A DNA stretch of 17,931 nt from Suilimivivens sp964402925. Its GTDB lineage: Bacteria > Bacillota > Clostridia > Lachnospirales > Lachnospiraceae. Both the position numbers and the translations under genes were made by a program. Under the pieces are notes generated by a model. That model did no database searches. It saw only the letters and a program-made list of their open reading frames with translations, and had not been told where the DNA came from. The stretch is from NCBI GenBank assembly GCA_964402925.1, contig CAYOED010000070.1, positions 1 through 17,931 on the forward strand, read 5' to 3'. Shown one piece after another: positions 6,662 to 12,640 of this stretch. Positions within the stretch are counted from its first letter, which is position 1; every line of letters starts with the position of its first letter.

Positions 6662-7513
6662 ATGCAGACAGAAATATATAAATTGACACTGAAATCTATT
6701 GAACAGTATGCTGTCTATTTGCGAGAAGAGGAGAGGGCGAATAATACTATATTGAAGTACGTTCATGATTTGAATGCTCTGTATAGGTGGCTGGATAATA
6801 GGCCGCTTACCAAGGCTGTGATGATTGAATGGAAGGAGCACCTCATTGACGTTTATGCTCCGGCATCTGTTAATTCAATGTTGGCGGCTGCTAATAGTTT
6901 TTTGAAATCCATGGGATGGCAGGAAATGGTTGTCAAGCCGCTCAAAATACAAAAAACCCTGTTCTGTGATGAACACAGGGAGATAACAAAGGAGGAATAT
7001 ATCCGACTTGTAGAGGCGACAAGACGGGAGGGAAATGAAAGACTTTCGCTTATTCTGCAGGCGATATGCGCTACAGGAATTCGTGTATCAGAGCTCCAGT
7101 TTATCACGGCAGAAGCTGTTCGCATGGGGAGAACAGAAGTTAATAACAAAGGAAAACTGAGGGTAATATTCTTGCCCGATGGACTGTGCGGATTATTAGC
7201 GAAATATCTGCAAAGGGAAGGGCGCAACTCAGGTCCGGTATTCGTTACATGTAATGGAAAGCCTATTGACCGTTCCAACATCTGGAGAGACATGAAAAAA
7301 CTTTGCGAAAGCGCTGGAGTGGAGTCGGAGAAGGTATTTCCCCATAACCTACGGCATTTGTTCGCAAAGATATATTATACTATTGAAAAGGATTTATCCC
7401 GATTGGCAGATATTTTAGGTCATTCTAGTATCAGTACTACTCGTATTTACACTATGGAAAGCGGCAGAAATCATGTTCGCCAGATAGGGCGTATGGAATT
7501 GGTTATCACATAA
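6662..7513 (+). CDS. tyrosine-type site-specific recombinase
   Basis: This 283-aa protein belongs to the phage integrase/XerC-D family. An N-terminal SAM-like core-binding domain (about residues 8-95) precedes the catalytic domain, which shows the full active-site set: Arg141 (GIRVSEL), Lys165 (GKLRV), His228-x-x-Arg231 (HNLRH), His254 (LGHSS) and nucleophile Tyr263 (RIYTM). AAGGAGGAAAGCG precedes the ATG. It lacks the arm-binding domain of large phage integrases, and no phage or ICE genes lie nearby. Its stop codon (7511-7513) lies inside one of two 21-nt inverted repeats that flank the next ~320 bp, so DNA inversion would leave its C-terminus unchanged. The likely role is a dedicated invertase for that segment. 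A generic Xer-like role is the alternative. Confidence 0.92.
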   Translation: MQTEIYKLTLKSIEQYAVYLREEERANNTILKYVHDLNALYRWLDNRPLTKAVMIEWKEHLIDVYAPASVNSMLAAANSFLKSMGWQEMVVKPLKIQKTLFCDEHREITKEEYIRLVEATRREGNERLSLILQAICATGIRVSELQFITAEAVRMGRTEVNNKGKLRVIFLPDGLCGLLAKYLQREGRNSGPVFVTCNGKPIDRSNIWRDMKKLCESAGVESEKVFPHNLRHLFAKIYYTIEKDLSRLADILGHSSISTTRIYTMESGRNHVRQIGRMELVIT

Positions 7514-7528
7514 TTTCCATTATGTTGT
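7508..7528 (+). repeat. left inverted repeat (recombination site, IRL)
   Basis: These 21 nt are the exact reverse complement of 7850-7870. The site is nearly symmetrical: ACATAAT and ATTATGT flank a central TTCC. The asymmetric centre gives it direction, so pairing with the right copy favours inversion over excision. It overlaps the recombinase stop codon. Confidence 0.85.
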
Positions 7529-7564
7529 CAATGCAAGCAGGACATCTAAGGAATTTCTATGGTT

Positions 7565-7593
7565 ATTATACATTAAGGGGTAGGAAAGGACAA
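7565..7593 (-). promoter_or_regulatory. promoter within the invertible segment, facing left
   Basis: On the minus strand, TTGTCC (7593-7588) is followed by a 17-nt spacer and TATAAT (7570-7565). The -10 matches consensus fully and the -35 at four positions. As written it would produce RNA antisense to the recombinase gene. After inversion it would drive the surface-protein genes. Confidence 0.6.
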
Positions 7594-7610
7594 TAATTTT
7601 CTGGTTTTAT

Positions 7611-7641
7611 TTGACAATTATTGCCATTGTTTTTTTATTAA
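7611..7641 (+). promoter_or_regulatory. weak rightward promoter candidate
   Basis: TTGACA (7611-7616) is perfect, but the -10 is poor: TTTATT at 17 nt or TATTAA at 19 nt spacing. The strong hairpin at 7684-7736 lies downstream. If active, it would allow some expression in the present orientation. Confidence 0.3.
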
Positions 7642-7683
7642 TAAGTTTAGCTTTCTACATATTTTTTCCAGAAATGTAAAAGA

Positions 7684-7736
7684 GTATGGCAAGGAAGCGG
7701 GACGTACAAATTTTACGCCCTGCTTCCTTGTCATAC
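7684..7736. terminator. long hairpin inside the invertible segment
   Basis: The arms 7684-7706 and 7714-7736 pair almost fully: GTATG/CATAC, CAAGGAAGC/GCTTCCTTG, GGG/CCC and CGTA/TACG around a 7-nt loop. Rightward it is followed by CCCCAAAATC, with no T-tract. Leftward it is followed by TCTTTTACATTT, which fits termination better. It therefore looks like a terminator for the minus strand as written, or for rightward read-through once the segment is inverted. Confidence 0.65.
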
Positions 7737-7849
7737 CCCAAAATCTAACCATAAACAAAATTGTGTATATTGGAAGAACGCAGATAAATGCAAAATTGCA
7801 GATATTCTATGTCAATTTCTTTTGGCAGACTTAAAAATCCCCCCACATT

Positions 7850-7870
7850 ACAACATAATGGAAATTATGT
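7850..7870 (-). repeat. right inverted repeat (recombination site, IRR)
   Basis: Exact reverse complement of 7508-7528. Here the palindrome is longer: ACAACATAAT (7850-7859) and ATTATGTTGT (7864-7873) flank GGAA, giving 10-bp arms. Such paired arms with a short asymmetric centre are typical of tyrosine recombinase core sites. Confidence 0.85.
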
Positions 7871-7906
7871 TGTCGTATATCAAAATGGTATGAGGAAGGA
7901 TATATT

Positions 7907-8113
7907 ATGTCGGATGGGGATTGCGCTCTGTGGAGTCTTTATGACGGCTGCAGTATATCGATTGCGGACGATGGGCAGTTTATCCTGAGCATTACCGGAA
8001 CCTTTGGGAGAAATCCGCAGTATATGGTAAAAATGATTGATAATGACACGATTGAATTGTATCTGGGTGGGGAAGTTGTGTTTAAGTTTTCAAGAACAGG
8101 AGGTGGGATGGTA
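7907..8113 (+). other. in-frame lipocalin-like domain ahead of the lipoprotein
   Basis: An ATG at 7907 has a strong ribosome binding site (GAGGAAGG, 7-nt spacing) and reads without a stop into the lipoprotein gene. Its ~67 residues (SISIADDGQFILSI, MVKMIDNDTIELYLGG, VVFKFSR) resemble the terminal beta-strand domain (dose of DDG..F, DTI.LY, F.FSR) common at the C-terminus of clostridial lipoproteins and zinc-ribbon proteins. It may be the surviving end of a deleted upstream gene whose stop has been lost, or a true N-terminal extension. If translated as one 543-aa protein, the lipobox would become internal. Confidence 0.5.
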
Positions 8114-9538
8114 ATGAAAAGAAAGGTGATTTTTGCGTTGGTTTTGGCAGTTGGTCTGGTGCTGGCGGGATGCGGGGCAGTGGAGGACTCAGGAACCGGC
8201 CAGAGGGAAGGACAGGCTGGGGAGGACGTGCCTATACAAGAGGAAAGAGATGGAAAAGCAAGTGAAAGTACGCAAAACTATATATTAGCCTTGGGGATGG
8301 ATTATGTTGCAGAGTCGATTCAGACATTGTCAGAGTACATTGGTGAAAGCCAGTCGATACAGGCAATGTGCTATGGAGAAATTGTAAACGCAGTGCTTAT
8401 GCCGTTTCAGGCAGAGGATGTTATTTCTGCTTTATTCCCGGATGGGATAGAGGATGATATGCTGTCGCAGAGATTTGCAAAGTATATAACACCAACGTAT
8501 TTTAATAGTTTAATATCGACACATTTTTATCCTGCTGTTGACTCTGATGAGGAATATCAAGCATATTGGACGGAATACCAGATGTTGAATGCAGGATATA
8601 GGCGCTTTATGGCGGCAAAACCGACAAATGCGTGTCAAGACAAGGTGCTTTTTATATTTTACGGAAATAAGATTTCACCAGAAGCAGTTATTTGCGTAAG
8701 CTTTCATTCTTCCGGAAATGACATCATTACAGGACAAGTAATGTGCTTTGGTGCATTTGTGGCGCAGAGAATGGTCGATGAGTGGTCCGGCTGGCTTTTA
8801 CAGGGCATCTGGTTTACCAACGAAGAATTGCTTGAAGCACAGAGAAATACCGATATTGAGCAAAGAAGTGTCGCGGTGTCAGAGGAATCCGATATCAATG
8901 AGTTTCTGATCGAAACGGCGAAAACAATAAATGATTCATTTTGTCAATTGTTTGTACTTTCCAAGGAAGAAGCGTCTGCATATACAGAGGAGTATGATGT
9001 TGATGAAGATTATAAAGAAGAAGTGTCGTGGATGGTGCAGTGTGCGGATTCGCTGGAGCGATTTGATATGGCGGCTGTGATGACAGTGGAAGGTAGTTTT
9101 CCGTTTTCGGCATTTTATAGTGGTTATAGTTTTTTTCTATATGATAGTTCTGGCTATCCCGCTCAATTAACAAGTCTTTTAAATGGTTATGAGAACTTGT
9201 TATTAGGTAATGTTGACACTTCTTACCCCATACCTCGGGATTGGTCTGAGGATGTTTATGTGTTGTTGGGCAGTGCTGATGCAGATTTTTATGCAATTCT
9301 GTCTTTTCATAAAGTATCTGGTCAGGCTTTAGGCATGAGTTACCATATTTTTCCTCTCTTAGAGGATGAAAGCTTTATGGACATTCAGGGTGTTGTAGGA
9401 AACTGGAAAAAAATTGACGATTCACTTGGATTAAACCTTTTATCAGACGCTGTTTTCTCCTATGCATCGCCATATGGCACATGGCATTCTTACGAGGGGA
9501 TTCAAAATGTATACTACATTGTTCCCGCTTTCCCATAA
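8114..9538 (+). CDS. lipoprotein of unknown function (474 aa)
   Basis: The N-terminus MKRKVIFALVLAVGLVLAGC is a classic lipoprotein signal with the lipobox LAGC (Cys20), predicting lipid anchoring to the outer face of the membrane. An AGGAGG at 8098-8103 fits starts at 8108 or 8114. A low-complexity linker rich in Gly, Glu and Gln follows (about 21-50). The rest is an acidic globular region with many aromatic residues and no recognised family. It is the first full gene after the invertible segment and probably heads a cluster of surface-protein genes. The same frame stays open upstream to 7907. No clear terminator follows, only a 7-bp stem (CTGCGAC/GTCGCAG, 9549-9575) without a T-tract. Confidence 0.8.
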   Translation: MKRKVIFALVLAVGLVLAGCGAVEDSGTGQREGQAGEDVPIQEERDGKASESTQNYILALGMDYVAESIQTLSEYIGESQSIQAMCYGEIVNAVLMPFQAEDVISALFPDGIEDDMLSQRFAKYITPTYFNSLISTHFYPAVDSDEEYQAYWTEYQMLNAGYRRFMAAKPTNACQDKVLFIFYGNKISPEAVICVSFHSSGNDIITGQVMCFGAFVAQRMVDEWSGWLLQGIWFTNEELLEAQRNTDIEQRSVAVSEESDINEFLIETAKTINDSFCQLFVLSKEEASAYTEEYDVDEDYKEEVSWMVQCADSLERFDMAAVMTVEGSFPFSAFYSGYSFFLYDSSGYPAQLTSLLNGYENLLLGNVDTSYPIPRDWSEDVYVLLGSADADFYAILSFHKVSGQALGMSYHIFPLLEDESFMDIQGVVGNWKKIDDSLGLNLLSDAVFSYASPYGTWHSYEGIQNVYYIVPAFP

Positions 9539-9582
9539 GGTATATTGCTCTGCGACTTCAGATACGATGTCGCAGGGAGCAT

Positions 9583-9651
9583 GAATGCCCGAGATGCGGT
9601 ACGGAGCATTATACGCATACAAACTTTTGCGTAAAACGAGGAGGAGATGCC
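9583..9651 (+). pseudogene. zinc-ribbon remnant fused in frame upstream of the next gene
   Basis: The frame reads ECPRCGTEHYTHTNFCVKRGG. This matches the zinc-ribbon start seen in many Firmicutes proteins (CPxCG...FCxxCG), with the last Cys pair degraded to KRG. An ATG just upstream (ATGAATGCCCG) is one base out of frame with the CPRCG codons, as if one A had been lost. It runs in frame into the chimeric membrane protein that starts at 9652. Confidence 0.45.
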
Positions 9652-10638
9652 ATGTGGTATGGGAATAGTATAGTTATGATATTTGGAATCGCCATAATAT
9701 ACCTGATCGCCTACTGTGTCAGGGGAATCATATGGGGATGGGCAGTCAAAAAGATTGTTGAAAATAAGGGCTACAATGAGAATTGGTTCTGGTGGGGATT
9801 TTTCTTTGGAATACTTGCACTTCTGGTGGCTTTGACCAAACCAGACAAGCCAAAAACAACAGGAGGAGGCAGTACAAATTTTGAAAAGGCATCAGACGTT
9901 GCTGACAGAGATAGTGTATCCAAGAATTTTGTCAATGAAAATAAAATTACAGATACGTCTGGATCAGCAGTAAAGAATGTTGCAGGATATGTGATGATTA
10001 CTGCGCTGATTAATGTTTGCTTTCTTTTGTTTCCTGTGATAGATGGCGTGTATCGCGATTATTATATTGTCGGTATGGATACTGCGAGATATTTTAGGCA
10101 TATGGCAGAGGTGAAATTTATTCCGCCGTTTGTAATAATTGCAGTGGTGCTTTTCACGTTCATTAATGTTGCTGGATCAGCAAAATTCGAAATATGTCTT
10201 AAAAATAATGATGTAGAGGGGGCAAATAAAGTATTCCGAAATGGAATGATTTTGATTGGCTGTATTTCTATAATACTTGGTGTGGCAGGCGTTGTTCATG
10301 GGTTTATGCCAGTCAGTATTTATTTTGGTTTGCTTGGCTCCAGAGAAGCTTCAACAGTAAGTTTATATGGAACTTACATATTGTGGTACTCTCTATTTAT
10401 TATCCCATCCGGTTTTCTCATGGGGTTACTGAGCTACCGCAGAAACAATGTTACCCTAGGGTTTGCTGGCACTATGCTCATTCTTGCGTTAGTCTTTAAT
10501 GTTTTGGGAAACTGGCTGCTTGTCAGTCTGTTTTATATAGGCATGAAGGGATTGGCTGTTGCAACAGGAGTATCGCAGACAATTATCCTTTTGATTGTAC
10601 TGATGATGTGTTACATACACAGAAATAAAATACAATGA
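9652..10638 (+). CDS. chimeric membrane protein: GWA-NKGY-KPD module plus half MATE transporter
   Basis: The start at 9652 has GAGGAGGAG just upstream. Residues 1-65 form a short membrane module (IWGWAVKKIVENKGYNENWFWWGFFFG..LVALTKPD) that is nearly repeated in the next gene. After a hydrophilic linker (66-105), residues about 108-328 look like the first six-helix lobe of a MATE-family exporter: GSA-like helix 3 region, EGANKVFRNGMILIG (189-203), the LLG loop, TYILWYSLFIIPSGFLMGL, and NVLGNWLLVSLFYIGMKGLAVATGVSQT (283-310). A full MATE protein has 12 helices and about 450 aa; the second lobe is absent. It probably cannot act as a normal MATE transporter by itself. Either it is a fusion created by deletion or a genuine repurposed half-transporter. 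It sits in a same-strand cluster, 26 nt before the paralogous gene. Confidence 0.7.
   Translation: MWYGNSIVMIFGIAIIYLIAYCVRGIIWGWAVKKIVENKGYNENWFWWGFFFGILALLVALTKPDKPKTTGGGSTNFEKASDVADRDSVSKNFVNENKITDTSGSAVKNVAGYVMITALINVCFLLFPVIDGVYRDYYIVGMDTARYFRHMAEVKFIPPFVIIAVVLFTFINVAGSAKFEICLKNNDVEGANKVFRNGMILIGCISIILGVAGVVHGFMPVSIYFGLLGSREASTVSLYGTYILWYSLFIIPSGFLMGLLSYRRNNVTLGFAGTMLILALVFNVLGNWLLVSLFYIGMKGLAVATGVSQTIILLIVLMMCYIHRNKIQ
9706..9845 (+). repeat. paralogous segment, copy 1
   Basis: This stretch and 10695-10834 encode nearly the same membrane module (GWAV-K-I-ENKGY--NWFWWGFFFG) and stay similar at the DNA level, about 80% by eye. This indicates duplication of the module. Confidence 0.65.
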
Positions 10639-10664
10639 TTTGAAAGAAGTGGAGGAATAATATT

Positions 10665-11180
10665 ATGACATTTATGATTTTAGTTGTTTATTTAATTATT
10701 TATTGCATTTGGGGTTCCGTATGGGGATGGGCGGTCAACAAGATTATTGAAAACAAAGGCTATCGTGAAAACTGGTTCTGGTGGGGATTCTTCTTCGGAA
10801 TGATTGCGTTGCTTGTTGCATTGACTAAACCGGATTTGCCGAGGACAGTAGATGAAAGCAGTTCTTACTTTGGAGACAGCAGTTCCATAGTGGGAAAAAA
10901 TTATGTGTTCAAGGGCTTTGGTTCTGAAAGAAAGGCGGATTATGCGAAGGGTGAATGGAGATGCACACATTGCGGAACGGTTAATGCGAGCTATGTGGGC
11001 ACCTGCGGATGTGGATGGGATAAGTCGGGAAATGCTCCTGGAAGGGGTTCCGAACAGCAGCAGGATACACAGACGGAGCAATCAAAACAGCCGCAAATGC
11101 TATACTGTATGTCCTGTGGAAAACAGATTGAAACGGATTCAAAATTCTGCCGATTCTGTGGAGCACAAATCAGGATGTGA
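10665..11180 (+). CDS. membrane-anchored double zinc-ribbon protein (171 aa)
   Basis: GTGGAGG precedes the ATG. Residues 1-15 and 40-54 are hydrophobic and frame the GWAVNKIIENKGYRENWFWW module shared with the preceding gene, followed by LTKPD. After a Ser-rich linker come two zinc-binding units. The first is C100-x2-C103 ... C114-x-C116 (CTHCG...CGCG). The second, at the C-terminus, is C148-x2-C151 ... C162-x2-C165 (CMSCG...FCRFCG), a standard zinc ribbon. A Gln-rich spacer separates them. Zinc ribbons of this type are common in uncharacterised clostridial membrane proteins and probably mediate assembly; no enzymatic residue is visible. It follows the chimeric gene by 26 nt and is likely in the same transcript. 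Confidence 0.85.
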   Translation: MTFMILVVYLIIYCIWGSVWGWAVNKIIENKGYRENWFWWGFFFGMIALLVALTKPDLPRTVDESSSYFGDSSSIVGKNYVFKGFGSERKADYAKGEWRCTHCGTVNASYVGTCGCGWDKSGNAPGRGSEQQQDTQTEQSKQPQMLYCMSCGKQIETDSKFCRFCGAQIRM

Positions 11181-11251
11181 TGTAAGGCGAAAGATTGATG
11201 CATTCATTGTCGTTTGAAGGAAGCGGATGACAGAAACGGAGGGATGGAAAA

Positions 11252-11540
11252 GTGAGTCGCACGTCTTTCAAGACAAATATGGCAGGGGTTGTCGGAGTTG
11301 CTGCAATATTATCTTCCATGGAGTGGGCAAATGGCAGTATTTTATAGTATACCTCCCAGAGATGCCAATGCTCATGAAGAAGAGCTAAATAAGGGGTGGG
11401 AAAACCGTGAGGATGATAATGCTGTCAGTGATGAACCTACAAAAAGCACATCAATGATGGATTTCTTTCAGGAAGAACTGGAGAAAGAATCGGAGAACGA
11501 CATTGGACGTCCACCAGAAGAAGATATTGTGGATTGGTGA
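11252..11540 (+). pseudogene. small acidic protein gene with a probable frameshift
   Basis: A GTG at 11252 has a strong ribosome binding site (GGAGGG, about 8 nt upstream) and opens a frame starting MSRTSFKTNMAGVVGVAAI that stops at 11345. The adjacent frame (ending at 11540) continues with YSIPPRDANAHEEELNKGW and an acidic tail ending EEDIVDW, but lacks a convincing start of its own (only a TTG at 11289 without a good ribosome binding site). Joining them needs one base removed, most simply one T of the TTTT run near 11340-11343. The joined product is about 95 aa. It has a mildly hydrophobic start and an acidic C-terminus, and no family is recognised. Alternatively these are two independent short frames. 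Confidence 0.45.
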
Positions 11541-11593
11541 GATAAATAAAAAGGGTCTGTAGGAACAGTTTTTCATAACAGGAGGTTGAAACT

Positions 11594-12529
11594 ATGGCGA
11601 AAATAAATTGGACATTTATAGTTTTTATTTTATTAGTTGGCATGGTGCTGGGAGGATGTGGCACATCAAGTGACAGGCAGCTGGCAGAGAAGCTTGATTT
11701 GGGAGTGAAATATCTGTCCATGATGGAGTACGAACGAGCTGCAGATGCCTACTTAGATGCAGTTGAGATTGAACCGAAATGTGTGGAAGCTTACTTTGGG
11801 CTGGCGGTGGTCTATTATGAGACTGGTGAGGTGGAGAAAGCAGGGGCGGTTTTGCAGCAGGCGGAAATAGATGTAGGAGAGGTATTTAGGTATAGTTTGA
11901 CTCCTTCCGATGATGGTAGGGGAGAAATGGAGATTGCAGGGTTACTTGATATGTCCTTGAAAGCAGTGGTGATACCGGAGAAAATCGATGAATATCCGGT
12001 GAAGAAGATATCATTTAGTGATTGCAAAAATCTGACGTATGTCATGATTCCAGACAGTGTTACAGAGGTAGGCAGTGGTGCATTTAGCGATTGCGAGAGC
12101 CTTGCAAAAGTCATCATTCCGGACAGTGTGACAAGCATAGGCGATAATGCATTTAAGGGGTGTAAGAACCTTATAAGCGTCGCGATTCCAGACAGCGTAA
12201 CAGAAATAGGTGTTGCTGCATTTAGCGGTTGTGAGAGCCTTGTAAGCGTCGCGATTCCAGATAGTGTAACAGAAATAGGTGTTGCTGCATTTAGCGATTG
12301 CAAGAGCCTTACAAGTTTTACGATTCCAGATGGCGTGACGGAAATGGATAACACATTTTGGAATTGCGAAAGTCTTACAAGCGTTATGATTCCTGAAAGC
12401 GTGGCATGGATAAAACCTGGAGTATTTAATGGATGCAGAAGTCTGAAGACCATACACACACCACAAGGCTCTGCCGCCGAACGGTGGGCGCAGGAAAATG
12501 GTTATGAAGTGGTCAACATAATGCCGTAG
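11594..12529 (+). CDS. TPR and BspA-type leucine-rich-repeat lipoprotein (311 aa)
   Basis: AGGAGG precedes the ATG. The signal ends in lipobox VLGGC (Cys22), so the product is predicted to be lipid-anchored outside the cell. Residues about 28-92 hold two TPR-like helix pairs (LGVKYLSMMEYERAADAYLDAVEIEP and VEAYFGLAVVYYETGEVEKA). From about residue 118, seven or more LRR_5/BspA repeats of 23 residues follow the pattern F--C-SL--V-IPDSVTEIG--AF. They end in the characteristic cap SLKTIHTPQGSAAERWAQENGY. BspA-type LRRs usually mediate binding to host or microbial surfaces. Two adjacent repeats are almost identical at the DNA level. It is part of the same-strand surface-protein cluster, 53 nt after the small gene. 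Confidence 0.92.
   Translation: MAKINWTFIVFILLVGMVLGGCGTSSDRQLAEKLDLGVKYLSMMEYERAADAYLDAVEIEPKCVEAYFGLAVVYYETGEVEKAGAVLQQAEIDVGEVFRYSLTPSDDGRGEMEIAGLLDMSLKAVVIPEKIDEYPVKKISFSDCKNLTYVMIPDSVTEVGSGAFSDCESLAKVIIPDSVTSIGDNAFKGCKNLISVAIPDSVTEIGVAAFSGCESLVSVAIPDSVTEIGVAAFSDCKSLTSFTIPDGVTEMDNTFWNCESLTSVMIPESVAWIKPGVFNGCRSLKTIHTPQGSAAERWAQENGYEVVNIMP
12181..12318 (+). repeat. near-identical 69-bp tandem repeats in the LRR region
   Basis: The units starting at 12181 and 12250 differ at only a few positions over 69 bp (one 23-residue LRR each). Flanking units encode similar repeats but are more diverged at the DNA level. Recent unit duplication and possible copy-number variation are implied. Confidence 0.85.
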
Positions 12530-12640
12530 GGACGGCGGAAGTCTGTTTCCTCTGGGCAGAAAGGTGGTGCAGAAGCGTTGAGGTTATAGATGGCCGCGGA
12601 GAGGCAAGACTGATGCGGATAGAGTAGAATGGAGGAAAAA

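Larger units (their letters stand above)
7529..7849. mobile_element. putative invertible promoter segment (321 bp)
   Basis: The segment is bounded by 21-nt perfect inverted repeats and directly follows a tyrosine recombinase gene. Inside are a minus-strand promoter with a perfect TATAAT (-10), a TTGACA on each strand, and a 50-nt hairpin. It contains no convincing coding sequence. In the orientation given, the best promoter points left into the recombinase gene. Inversion would place it about 90 nt upstream of the start at 7907. Clostridioides difficile cwpV and flg switches have the same plan (short segment, 21-bp repeats, tyrosine recombinase). Confidence 0.72.

Noticed and set aside
6662..7513. 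Integrase of a prophage, ICE or integron
   Set aside because: No phage, conjugation, attC-like or tRNA attachment features are nearby. The adjacent inverted repeats fit an invertase role better.
7788..7988. 66-codon open frame across the right inverted repeat
   Set aside because: It has no ribosome binding site or recognisable domain, and it overlaps the better-supported frame starting at 7907.
11815..12466. Long antisense frames opposite the LRR gene
   Set aside because: They mirror the tandem 69-bp repeats of the plus-strand LRR gene and carry no independent signals.
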